In this document: piece by piece, positions 47,501 to 59,220 of the stretch
Numbering within the stretch: position 1 is the stretch's first letter
Layout: every line of letters begins with the position of its first letter
Made by a program: the position numbers and the translations under genes
Notes under the pieces: model-generated
Databases searched by the model: none
Seen by the model: only the letters and a program-made list of their open reading frames with translations
Told to the model about the DNA's origin: nothing
Assembly: GCF_016545825.1 (NCBI RefSeq)
Contig: NC_052614.1
Span: 27,863,669-27,927,668 of the forward strand
Length of the DNA stretch: 64,000 nucleotides
Direction of reading: 5' to 3'
DNA from: Eucalyptus grandis
Lineage: Eukaryota > Streptophyta > Magnoliopsida > Myrtales > Myrtaceae

Positions 47501-48527
47501 AGAAGAAGAGAAATGTCTTTGCCTAGCCCAGCACGGACCAGACCAGACCGAACTGGAGAAGAAGCAAATGTTTATGAATTTTCCGTCAGACAGGGACGTG
47601 ACAGGTAGCGGCGGTTCCTTATTGGGTCATATCCTCTGAAACGAACTCGCACGATATCGGTCCTCCACGAATCTTTCTCGATGACAATTGCATCGTCAAC
47701 TTTTGCAGCATTTTCAAAAGCCCTTTTTTATAAACGGTCAACGGGCTTCCCCTCTGGGAACGGGTGGGAAGGATGTTTCTTCGAAACTTCCCAATGGTTG
47801 CGACGTTGTCTTCTGGGTTCTAGCTAAGCTCCCGGCTTTCATCTTGGGTTTCTCCGACAGCATTCTGTTTTCTTTTTTTGCTTTCCCCATTTCCCCCACC
47901 TCGTGGTTTGTATTGATCTTAATTCGGGTTTTGGGCTGTGGCGTGTGGCCAGAAAAGACTCGATCTTTAAGAAAAACCGAATAAGTTCTTCCCCTTTCGG
48001 GTGCGTTCTTTCTCTGTTTTGGGTTTGGAATCGGTTTCTGACGCTCGATGCGGGGTTCCTGGTGACATTTGACGCTGCCCATCTTGGAAAGGCCTCGGCT
48101 TTTTCTACGAGGTAAATGCAATTGTTGTCTTTCGTTCTCTGTTTTTACCATCCTTTTTCTCGTTCTGTTCTGCTTGGTCTATGAGCATTTTGGGTGCAAA
48201 TTGAATGGGTTTCGAAAGGTTTCCGTGCTTTCCAGGGTTCGTTTCGGATTTGCTGAATTGCTTTTGGCCCGATTGCCGATCGTTTCTTGATTCTTTTCGA
48301 ACGTTGACTCATGGGTTTGATCTGAAGTTTCGATTGTGCATGGCTTTCTGCAATTGAGGATCTGTTTCTCTTTCTTTCCATTTCCGTTCCATCGATATTG
48401 GGATCATGAAATGGTGTCTGATCTGCCATTTGCAATTTGCAGGATAATAGATTCTGCACTGATTTTAGGTGCGACGTTGCATGGTTGAACATTTTGATTG
48501 GTTATTTAGAGATTAGCTATCTTGGTA
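47501..48527 (+). promoter_or_regulatory. Promoter and 5' leader of the CorA-like gene, with probable leader intron
   Basis: A likely leader exon ends TCTACGAG followed by GTAAATG (48112), and a TTTGCAG acceptor occurs at 48436-48442, giving a 331-nt intron in the 5' leader before the ATG at 48528. This is inferred from splice signals only. Confidence 0.4.
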
Positions 48528-51271
48528 ATGGACGTAGCAAGAGAGGAAACAATCAGTTTTAGGGATGCAGAAGAAATGGATCGAGAAACCTCTGCAGATA
48601 CGCCTCTTAGAGAGACCACCACCCTCTATAGAACCCGTTATCCGGGGGCTGTGAGGCAAAGGGCCTATATATTTGATGGGCAGGGGAGGTTTTATAATAA
48701 GGAGTGGGATCTAGCTGAAGGAAGTGGCAATGAATTTTGTTGGTACCATGTGGAACTCCCGAAAGGAAACCAGAAGCTGTCGCAATCCGCGCAGTATCTC
48801 ATTGATGTTCTTTGCCCACCTTTGAAGCTGCAAGACATTCTGTCGCTGGTGAGTAATGGACCATTTTGCGGACACGTTGATGGGGCGCTTGTTTTTAGGA
48901 TTAACTCGCCTGGTCCACCATCTAGCGACTTTACATTCAGAATTGCTGCTAGGGTTACGGAGAACTCGGTTATTACTGTGTCTCTAGGTCGCGTGCCTCG
49001 TTTGGGGTTCTCAAGGATGGGTGAATCTCTTCTCTCGGAAATTCCTAGCATAGAAAATCCCTCTCTCACCAGAGATGAGCAGAAGGAAGGGAGTGGGATT
49101 GTGATAAAGGAGCATGTCCTCGAGTTCTTGTTAACAATGAATCACTCTGAGGAGGCTGATAACCCAGTGCCAAAATCTGTCTCGAATCTCCTTATTCACA
49201 TTCTGGATACGCATGTGGATCAATTGCAAGACGTTGTAACCAAACTCGAGATAGACCTGGATTCAGTGGAGCTCGAATTGGATAAAGGTAAGTTAAGCTT
49301 AGAGATTAAAGTTTTTGTTGATGATTCACCTCTTGAATACAAGCTGCTTTCCTGGGTGCGTGAGGGTTCATTTTTTTCTTCCTATATCAAATAGTAGGCT
49401 TGATGGCAGCAGAGATTGCGTCATGTGCTACCACAAGTTTCTAATTGTCTTGCATCCTTAATTCATATAGCTTTGACAAATATCTCATAGTGGTATGCAG
49501 TATAGATCTGATAGCAATAAAATATTACAGTGAAATGTATCTCAGTCCCTGTGAGTATTAGGGACATTTGAGACATACTAACATGGACTTCAAAAGGCTG
49601 CAAAAATGTGAATTTAGTAGATGCATGCATGAAGTGAAGGTTTGCAGTTTGATGGGTGCTTTTCTCTAGCTGAATGCCTGAAGTTGTTTAATAACTTCAG
49701 TTTTATCTCACTGAAATCTAGTCGACAGATATGACGATTAATCTATGTGAACATCCTCTCGCATCTTTGCTATCGATAAAGTTTCTTAACTGAATCGATT
49801 CAATTTCGTGGTGCTGTGATCAAAATTTATGTGCATAGTTCTGTCCGTACAAACCACATTCTTTCCGAAGTTGTAAGATGCGATGCTCTGTTTATAAAAG
49901 ATTCTCACATTTAAAGTGACTTCTAGTACTGCAGTAGCTCACTTCAATAACTGCATGTAAATGCTAACATCTTCTGCTGTCATGGGAAACCTTATGAAAT
50001 GGATAATTAATAATTAATGAATGCAACATCTTAACAGCATGGAATTGTCTATACCTGTTCTGAGTGTTAAAGTTCGAGTTGCTGTGGTGGAATTGTCAAG
50101 AAAGCTAGATCAAGGCAGATGTGTGCCTCTACTCCTAGTTCGTCCACAATTTTTCCTGTTGGTCATGAACATTTTGATGTTGAGAGAAGACATAATTAGG
50201 GACCTCTTTTCAAGATGTTCTCTTTTAGATGATTTGCTGCTGTATTTTCAGTTCTGGAGCTAGTTTGTACTGTACAAAATTGGAATTTTCCACTTAATTT
50301 GAGAGACAGGATTCGATTTACTTGTTCACAGGTGGTTCTGCTTTGAAGAAACAAATGCTGGATAACAGGAGATTTCCAAAAATGCATCTTGATTTGCAGC
50401 GGCTCTTGCAGGTTCTTCCATCTTCCATTCAGTATGTATGTCTTAACATCTTGAAACCAGACAGGGATTTCCTATGTGAACTATTGTTTCTGGAAGTGGA
50501 AGGCCATTATCTAGTCACATGGAGCCAAGCCATTACTTTGTAATCATTTCTCAGAAATAAATTTCACAAATAAGAAAAGAACTGGAAATGAATATCAGGA
50601 AAGGTCATTGAAAGTCCAAATACAAACTTAAATGAAATTATCTCATATAGGACCAGTTAAAACTTAACCTGACAATCTTTTGGCTGGTAAGGAGAACATG
50701 ATTCAGTTTTTGTGATTGGAATACATGAATTTGTGTAGGTGATCGCCCATGGTGAGCAGGTATTCCCCGTGTGAAAGAAAAATGTTCTTCGAAAGTGTGG
50801 TTTGCCAGCGAAGATATCGGCTCTCTTGAAGAGTTAATTGGACGTCTGAGAAGACTAAAGGAGAACGTGGGATTCATAGCAACCGCGTGACGGCTGTCCA
50901 AGCTGGTCTAGATAGCTGGCAGGTTGAGCAGATAAATAGGAAGCTATATTATCTATCATTCCTTTCCATAATATTCCTTCCCTATCAATCATCACCGGAG
51001 GTAAAAGCTCTATACTAGGATTCTGGTGTTAAGTTTGCTTTCATCATCTGAAGTATTTCGATCATTGACCTTAAGGAGGAGATTTTCACTTTTCTTTTTC
51101 TACCCCCTTTTTCTTACCACAGTTTTTGGCATGAACGTGGGAGGAGTTCCATGGACAGATCAAAGGAACCCAGCATTGAAGGACGGGTTCCGCAATGTGA
51201 TGTTGCTTTGTGCGGGATTGCTATTTCTCGCTTCTCTCTGCTTCGCTTTCCTGCTTTGTATAAACGCTTGA
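48528..51271 (+). CDS. CorA-like magnesium transporter family protein (frame disrupted in exon 3)
   Basis: Exons: 48528-49287, 50332-50411, 50739-51000, 51123-51271, all with GT/AG borders. The protein would have 417 residues, as usual for the plant CorA-like family related to bacterial CorA/ZntB. It has a long cytosolic N-terminal domain, two C-terminal membrane segments and the GMN signature (FGMNVGG at 51127 onward) that lines the Mg pore. The ATG is preceded by an in-frame TAG at 48507-48509. Exon 3 lacks one base at three places: the C-run 50765-50768 (VFP then TGA), AAC at 50879-50887, and the C-run 50980-50982. Adding one base at each restores conserved residues and the phase needed for exon 4. 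These look like homopolymer errors; otherwise the gene is dead. Confidence 0.85.
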
Positions 51272-53640
51272 CCGAATGGCAGAGTAAGAGGGTGATGCAG
51301 AGAAGTTGGTCCTCAACAGGAAGTCGTTTCTCAAGAGAACCCACAGGCACGACGAAAGAGGAGGTTATTTGAGAATATGAAAGGAAGTTTCGAGCGGCGC
51401 TGCTATATATAAGGCGGTACATATCCTCTATACTTGGCAAGAGGTTTTCCTCTCTCTGTTTGTAATTGCCAGTTTTCATCATTTTCTGTTCTATCATTTC
51501 TCTCATCAGTTTTCCTGGGATGGATTCTCAAACATAGTACAAACAAAACGGAAAGTCCCTCCTTAGTTGCTCTCTACACCCTTTTAGCGAAGTTTTAGGT
51601 CTATTGAATCATTTCTTTAATTGAGTTTTTCCTCCCTTCTTGTAGGGAAACTTGACCTATTGGTTGAATCCTTGTTGACAGATTGTACAGTGTCTCCATT
51701 TCCCATAAATGTACCTCAATTTTTTTTTCCTGGTAAGGAAATTGTATTGCTGGGGCCATTGAAAACGTAAGAAAAAAAACGATTTGTGTCGATGTCATGT
51801 TTTCGCCAGATGCTCTTTTGACAAGGCAAAGCTGTTGTTTTTGATGAAGACGAGAACACGAGTATTGGGTTTGAAGAGAAACTTCGCTTGCTCATTGCAT
51901 AGTTTTAGAGCTAAGTCGGGCAACTTTCCAGAAATTGAACTTGAGATTGGTGCTAATAGACCGTAGTTGTCATTCTTGTACAGATTTTTAACTAATCTTA
52001 TTCTTACCTAATCTCTTATTCATAATGACCCTGTTGAATGTATGGAGTGAATTCTTCACATTCATCACTTGGAAGCATGGATATATAAAATCCTGTTTCT
52101 CTCAAAAGGGATTTTTGCCCGCAAAGCGAAAATCTTTCGCCAAAAAGAATTGATTTTTTGGTTTGGTTTATGAAATGGGTTCCTCGTTGATTATGTTGAT
52201 TATGGACAGGAAATTGCTTGGTGTTAAAGTGAAGCGTCGAAAGTAAAAAGTACCGGAAATGGTAATTGATCGCCCATAAGCTTTGTCGCCAATCGTCTTT
52301 TGTCGATGACCATGTCATGTAATAGTTGAGTTTCCCGTGTCCTCCGAGTCATCATATTAACCGATCTCTCAATCAACCGATCAAACCTCACCATTTGTTG
52401 ATTATATGGTTCGGCTTAAAATACTCTTGGGAAAATGCAAATATCTTTGAAGTAAATGAGTTTTTTCGAAATGTTATACTGTTTGATAAATTGTAATCTC
52501 AAATAGCATTGAAATGTAACTTTGGCGTAAAAATACCATTTGGCGGGTAACCGATATCAGAATGGACTTTTACTTCCAACTACTCTGGAGGCACAAAGGC
52601 TAGATCTCGGCCTCAGATCGCGATTATGCCCCGAGATCGCGCGAACCCAGGCGGCGGCACCTAAGGTTCCCACGACCTAGGCGACGCCACTTGGGTCACG
52701 GGTTGCGTTGCCCCTAGGTGGTGGTCACTGGGGACACGCGACCCTCAAGCGACGATGTCAGCTGTTGGAGAAGCCTAATGGGTGGGGAAGAAGATGGCTA
52801 GGAAGAAGAAGATGAAAGGGGAAGAAAAATGAACAAAGTGACACGGTGAAATTTTGCATTTTCCAAATGCTCCAAAATAGCCCCTCTTCAACATTTAGCT
52901 TTCAACATTTGGAATGCTTATATTTAGCAAATGAGATTTCAAAAACATTTGCCAAACACAAAAAAAAAAAAAAAAAAAATTCAAGAGGCTTTCAGGGCTC
53001 AAACCCTTGGGAAAGTCGAACCAAATGGGGTGGGAGTTGGTTTACTTATTTGTGTAATAAGGATCAATTTGTAGACATTTTCATATAGAGTCGGGCCTAT
53101 TATTTTAACTCTTGTTAAAAGTGATGTATTTTATCAAATTAATTTATCCTTATTTAATCTGGCCGAGGATGTTGTCACATCTATAAAGTTATCTCTTGTG
53201 TTCTTTAATAAATTGTCCCCAAATTGATTGATTAGATAAACATGACGTTGGCCCAGAAGGCTTAGAAGAAAAAAAAAGGAAAATTTTACTTGTTGGCCAA
53301 GACAGGAAAAAAAAAAAAGGAAAAAGAAGAAGCCGATTTTCGCCACTGACCGGCCGAAACAGCGTCGTGGAGGCCAAAACGATCACGCAAATTCGCCCCC
53401 ACCCCCAAAACGACCCCGCGCCGCCGTCGTCCAATCAGGGCCGTCGCGGGGCCGCATCGGTCCGAGAATCGATCGGGGCCGTCGGATGCGCGTAACTCCT
53501 AGATCAGAGTCGAGATGAACGGCGACGCGCGGGCGAGCGTGCGCGCACAGGATGCGTCGTCTAGAACCTTCCGCTCGATCCCCATTTCTCGCCAGTCGCC
53601 ACCCGTCGGGCTCGCGAATAAAGGGCCGCTGCAGTTCCTC
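51272..53640. other. 3' region of the CorA-like gene and intergenic DNA
   Basis: The segment up to about 51560 is probably 3' untranslated. The rest shows no gene. A GC-richer piece (52570-52760) with GGCGGC/GACCTAGGCG words resembles cores of the TIR elements. The last 300 bases are GC-rich promoter DNA of the HSP70 gene. Confidence 0.45.
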
Positions 53641-53658
53641 CTTCCTCCTTCCGCCATT

Positions 53659-53673
53659 AAACCCTAAACCCTA
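53659..53673 (+). promoter_or_regulatory. Telo-box motif upstream of mitochondrial HSP70
   Basis: AAACCCTAAACCCTA lies about 80 bases before the ATG. Telo-boxes are known in promoters or leaders of plant housekeeping and translation-related genes. A short (GA)n run (53722-53743) follows in the leader. Confidence 0.6.
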
Positions 53674-53749
53674 GCCGAGGAACCAGCTCCCCCTCCTCTT
53701 CTTCCGTCACTTCGGCTTTCTAGAGAGAGAGAGAGAGAGAGAGGGAGGG

Positions 53750-56700
53750 ATGGCTACGGCAACTCTTCTTCGCTCCGTGCGGCGTCGCGACGTCGCTTCC
53801 GCTCCTTTCTCCGCCTACAGATCCGTAAGTCTCTCTGCTCTTCCTTTTTCTTTTTGTCAATTTCGTGCGCTTGAATTCGATTTCGGATGGGGAGTTGTTG
53901 AGCTGAGATCGAAAGCGTCTGCATTTCTGCCTTGTTTTTTTTTCTTTCCTTCACTGTCGAGGTGACTAATCAGTCCGAGGCTTTCTGGGAATGGATTTTC
54001 GTTTCTTCGTTTGCTATTTCTGTTTTTCATTCATTCATTCTTCTTCTTCTTCATCGTTGCTGCTTGAGCGTCTGGGGATGGTTCTTTGATCTTGCTGTGG
54101 TTATATCTCTGCGTCAGCTCTTTCTTTTTTTGTTGTTCTTTTTTACTTTCTGTTTTCCTGATGGAGATGCATGGAGATTTTCGTGGGATGATCTTTGTCT
54201 ATGGCTTTTTTTCATCTGTGAATTCGGTAACAATTTTGAGTTAAAGATGATGGTTTTATCACGCTTACGATTGATTGCATGCATAAATCCTTATGTGCCT
54301 GCACACCACCACACGGATGATATCAAGGAGCTTTCAGCTAATGTCCGTGCTTCATGAGAGTAGGATTAAGCATTTCGTTTCTCCGTTCTCCATATCCTCT
54401 CCGTTTTTTGGGCAGAAGAACTCAAGCCCTATTTTTGTTGAAAGTTGTTGTTTTTATGTTTGTCCATTGGTCGAATGGCTTGTCTCGAATTAGTCTGGTT
54501 GTGATTTCCTCGTCTTAGATTGATTAGAAATCTTTGAATGGTACATGTTTCCTGTTTTTACAATCCTTGATGCATTTATCTATGGTAATCTTGCTGGGCT
54601 AGAAACTGGACAATCATGTCATCATTAAAGACATTCCATTGTGCATGGGACTGTGAGGCCAAGTTGCACTCCAGTGATCTTCCATCCAAATCATGAACGG
54701 AAAATGAGTGGAATATGCATTTGTTCGTTGTAGCATGCTCTTTCTACCTTGTGTCTTGGGTGGTCCTGGTCTGGCATGGCGAGTCTTATATGTGCATGAC
54801 TTGGAGGATTCTTCAACAATATTTATGATAATCACTCATGGCATCTCTTTTTTTCAGTTGGTTGGCCATGCCAAATCATCATGGACCGGCTGCCATACGG
54901 GTCAGAATTGGCAAGTTTGTGCAGAGCATTCAGGTATAGAATAGATACATTGCTGTGTAACATTTGAGCTGTGAAGCGAGTAAGAAATCGACTCATCCTG
55001 TTTTCCGCCCATTCTACAGTTCAAAGCCAGCAGGGAGCGATGTCATTGGCATTGACTTGGGTACAACCAACTCATGTGTTGCAGTCATGGAGGGAAAGGT
55101 AAGAGCCAGAAGTACTGAGGATGAAAATTAGCTTGCTGTTTATAAATTATGATCTTTCTTCATTTCTGGATATCTTAGTTCGATGTTCAGACTATTAAAA
55201 ATTGTTTTGCCCTCCTACAGAATCCCAAGGTGATTGAAAATGCTGAAGGTGCAAGGACCACACCATCAGTAGTTGCTTTCAACCAGAAAGCAGAGTTGCT
55301 CGTAGGAACTCCAGCCAAACGTCAAGCTGTCACGAATCCAGCAAACACTGTTTTCGGTACCAAAAGGTTGATTGGAAGGCGTTTTGATGATGCCCAGACC
55401 CAGAAAGAAATGAAGATGGTTCCGTTCAAGATAGTGAAGGCCCCCAATGGAGATGCGTGGGTTGAAGCAAATGGACAACAGTATTCCCCAAGTCAGATTG
55501 GTGCTTTTGTTCTAACAAAGATGAAAGAAACAGCTGAGGCTTATTTGGGGAAGACAGTGTCGAAAGCTGTTATCACAGTTCCAGCTTACTTCAATGATGC
55601 CCAGAGACAGGCAACCAAAGATGCTGGCAGAATTTCAGGCCTCGACGTGCAGAGAATTATAAATGAGCCAACTGCAGCTGCACTATCTTATGGAATGAAC
55701 AACAAGGAGGGGCTCATAGCTGTTTTCGATCTTGGGGTGGAACCTTGATGTTTCCATTTTGGAGATATCCAACGGAGTTTTTGGAGGCACGTGTGGTTTT
55801 GACACGGTTTATACTTTTCATTTGCATTTATAAGCCAGGGGTTTGTGGTGAAACTTTCATGCTTTTTTGTAGGTGAAAGCTACAAATGGTGACACTTTCT
55901 TGGGTGGAGAAGATTTTGACAATGCATTGCTGGACTTCTTGGTTAGCGAGTTCAAGAGAACTGAAAGCATAGATCTTGCCAAGGATAGACTGGCCTTGCA
56001 AAGGCTCCGAGGCTGCAGAGAAAGCTAAAATTGAGCTTTCATCAACGTCGCAGACTGAAATTAACTTGCCATTCATCACAGCTGATGCTTCTGGGGCTAA
56101 GCATTTGAATATTACTCACTAGATCGAAGTTTGAGAGTTTGGTGAACCACCTGATTGAAAGAACTAGGAACCCATGCAAAATTGTTTGAAGGATGCTGGC
56201 ATATCCACCAAAGAGGTCGATGAAGTTCTTCTAGTTGGTGGAATGACTCGGTACCTAAAGTACAAGAGATTGTTTCTGAAATATTTGGAAAGAGCCCAAG
56301 CAAAGGGGGTTAATCCGGATGAAGCTGTTGCCTTAGGAGCAGCAATTCAAGGCGGTATTCTTCAAGGTGATGTTAAAGAGTTGCTTCTTCTAGATGTGAC
56401 TCCTTTGTCTCTTGGTATTGAGACATTGGGTGGTATCTTCACTAGACTCATAAACAGGAATACAACTATTCCCACCAAAAAGAGTCAGGTGAGATTCCAA
56501 AGAATCAGGTTACATGCATATAGTTGGGAGTGCCTTGAGTTGCAATATTTTCTCTTTTAGGCACTTTGAGAAGAAGAATGCTTGGGGCTTTGTTTACTAT
56601 GAAGGGTTTCAATTGACATATTCTCTCTAAAGTGTAATAAATAGTGTATTGAAGTTTTGTCTTTTCTGTTCTTGCAGGTCTTCCACAGCAGCAGACAACC

Positions 56701-57305
56701 AGACGCAAGTTGGTATCAAGGTCCTTCAAGGTGAACGTGAAATGGCAACAGACAACAAGCTTCTTGGGAATTTGAGCTCATGGGCATTCCACCTGCTCCT
56801 AGAGGCATGCCTCAGATTGAAGTCACATTTGATATTGATGCCAACGGTATCGTGACTGTTTCTGCCAAAGACAAAACCACTGGGAAAGAACAACAAATCA
56901 CCATCCGTTCATCCGGTGGTCTGTCAGAAGATGAGATTGAGAAGATGGTTAGGGAAGCAGAGTTGCATGCCCAGCGTGATCAGGAGAGAAAAAGCTCTGA
57001 TAGACATCAGGAACAGTGCGGATACTACCATCTACAGCATAGAAAAGAGCTTGAATGAGTACAGGGAGAAAATCCCTGCCGAAGTTGCGAAGGAGATTGA
57101 GGATGCGGTTGCAGATTTGAGGAAAGCCATCGAAGGTGATAACATTGACGAGATCAAGTCGAAGCTCGATGCTGCCAACAAGGCCGTTTCTAAGATTGGA
57201 CAGCACATGACCGGTGGTGGTTCAGATGGTGGATCAGCAGCCGGAGGTGCTCAGGGTGGCGAGCAGGCTCCTCCTGAGGCCGAATATGAGGAGGTCAAGA
57301 AGTAA
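53750..57305 (+). CDS. mtHSC70: Mitochondrial HSP70 chaperone (frame disrupted by many small indels)
   Basis: Exons: 53750-53824, 54858-54933, 55020-55098, 55221-about 55786, 55873-56488, 56678-57305. The N-terminus is an Arg/Ser-rich mitochondrial targeting peptide ([15 protein letters not shown]). The ATPase domain shows [32 protein letters not shown] (broken by indels) and LLVGGMTR; the substrate domain shows [14 protein letters not shown]; the C-terminus is Gly-rich and ends EEVKK. It would fold and import proteins in the matrix. About twelve 1-2 base indels break the frame, for example at 54888, 55734, 55745, 56010, 56116, 56179, 56250, 56305 (extra G), 56682, 56767 and 56990 (extra A). 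Each lies in an otherwise perfectly conserved stretch, and most splice sites are intact (exon 4 donor reads GC). Sequence error is more likely than decay. Confidence 0.87.
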
Positions 57306-57880
57306 AATCTCTTGTTTTTTGGGACTTAATCTCCTTCTCCTTTTAAGGAAGTGATTTTCTATTGAGGTATTGTATTTAAATGTTGGAGGAAAAAGCTTAG
57401 AAATTTTGGACCGGTGACATTGGAAATAACCACCACATCCGCACTTCATTGTTCTGCAGAAAGTGAAAGTCATTAAATTCTCATTACCTGTTGTATTTGC
57501 TTAATTTGGTAAACTCTTCTTTGCGTGTGTAGAGCAGAGGGTTTTGGTGGCCTTTTAGCCTTTACATGTTCAAGCTACTGAGCAAACTTTCGGTGTCTAG
57601 GCTTTCATGGTCGATGATCTTTTCGTTCCGAGGCTAGTGGGGTGAAAGAGGAATTCCTTGTCTGCCACTGGCTGTTCAATCCTGTTGTTTGCACCGATTG
57701 TGAGGGATCTTTGATTCAGACAATAGTACCTGCTTCTGCAGCAGTTTATTTTGGCCGCATGGGCAAGTGCCCTTCGGTACAGGTTCTATTTGAAGTTGGT
57801 TTGCATCTCGTGTGTTGCCTAGGATTGGAGTTCTTATTAGCCTAGGACGGTAAATTTTCCATATAAAAGTTACTCTTTAA
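57306..57880 (+). other. 3' region of the HSP70 gene
   Basis: It follows the TAA at 57303-57305 and looks like a plant 3' untranslated and downstream region. No other gene is visible. Confidence 0.5.
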
Positions 57881-57947
57881 ATTAAAGTACGCTATTTGTT
57901 CAAAAAAAAAAAAAAAAAAAAAAAAAAATTAAAGTACGCTATTCGTT
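57881..57947 (+). mobile_element. Poly(A)-only retroinsertion with 20-bp target duplication
   Basis: The word ATTAAAGTACGCTATTYGTT occurs at 57881-57900 and 57928-57947, separated only by one C and 26-27 A residues. This is what a LINE-machinery insertion truncated down to its tail would leave. Confidence 0.7.
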
Positions 57948-59106
57948 GGAGGAATTTACGTAAGAGACCACTCCCTCTCTCTCCCACTCTCAGCCAACGA
58001 GTGCTGGGAGCTTGCAACTAGCTGACAGTGAGTGTAGCGGGCTGCGCCGGTGGGTGTGGGGTTTGGCGGCTCGGTGTGGCTGCGTTGCCCAATGGAGGCC
58101 GCGGTTCAGGTCGTGCGAGGCGAAGAGGCAAAATTTGCGAAGAGGGAAAATACTGAAGAAAGGGAGAGAGGGAAAACAATGTGAGGACGGTTGAATCGGG
58201 CTGTCTAATTAGTCAGCTGCTTAACAGCTGATGCGTCCAACCCCAAATCTAAGATGGCTAAATTTGCCTAAAATTAGAATCTCAATCCTCTTTATTGCTT
58301 TTTTAGAATGAAATGGGTGGTCATCCGATCATTCTTCAAGGAGGAGGTACTAATTTGCGTACGAATTTGAAGGCATTGGGGATGTGAAAAGGGAGCAGTT
58401 CTCTCATACTTGCTGGGCAAGAAGTGGCAGACACCTTGCTTAGAAACTTTGGATCTTTTTTTTTTCCCTTGTGTGACGAGATTGGCATTCTCTGCTAATC
58501 ACGGCTCTTGATAAGGAGTCCAAAAGGGTTAACATTGTCATGTTAACTTTGTGCATATTACTCCATCTAAAGGATTGGTAAAGATTTAGGCTAATGTGAT
58601 GTATATATCAATTCACTTATTTGAATGGACTCGTAATTTCTGCTAATTCATCATGAATTTTTTTAAGTTAGGTGTCGTTAAGCTCTAATCTAATATAATT
58701 TAAATGTTTCTTAGCTCCAATTTAATTTACACATTGGAAAATATGAATATTCTTGTATATCGGCAAAATATATATGTGGAAGCGTACTATCCAAGAAAGA
58801 AAGATCTCATCAGCCGGTCGAGAAGACGTGTCATCATGTCTTTGGTTTTCAGACACATTCCTGGTATGAGTCTGACCAAAAAATAAAATAAAATCCAGGT
58901 GTGGCCTAGAATTGTAGGATGGACTGGACTGGACGGCTCGAATAACGGGCCGGACTCTCAGTAACTAAGTCAGCCCACTCCCGATCCAGAAGTCATGGAC
59001 CGGTAGTGGATCCGAAATCCTTTCGGACTCAAATGATCCATCCACGTGCCCCGCCTCCCTCCCAAGAATTTGCAGCCTCTTCCTTCAAAAATTCAATGGT
59101 CCCCTA
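57948..59106. other. Intergenic between HSP70 and the MYBBP1A-like gene
   Basis: I recognise no gene. The last 200 bases are the promoter of the next gene. Confidence 0.45.
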
Positions 59107-59116
59107 AAACCCTAAA
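59107..59116 (+). promoter_or_regulatory. Telo-box upstream of the MYBBP1A-like gene
   Basis: AAACCCTAAA lies about 110 bases before the ATG at 59221. Such motifs are known upstream of plant ribosome-biogenesis genes, which fits a nucleolar POL5-like product. Confidence 0.55.
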
Positions 59117-59220
59117 ATCAAAACTCTCAAGAACCTTCAAAGAGGAAAACTCAGCACCAGCTCCAACGAAAGCTTCCTTCTTCTCTCTCCTCCTTCTTCT
59201 TCGCAGATTGTTGATCTCCG

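Noticed and set aside
47738..48151. Minus-strand open frame of 137 codons
   Set aside because: It is antisense to the leader of the CorA-like gene and carries no recognisable domain.
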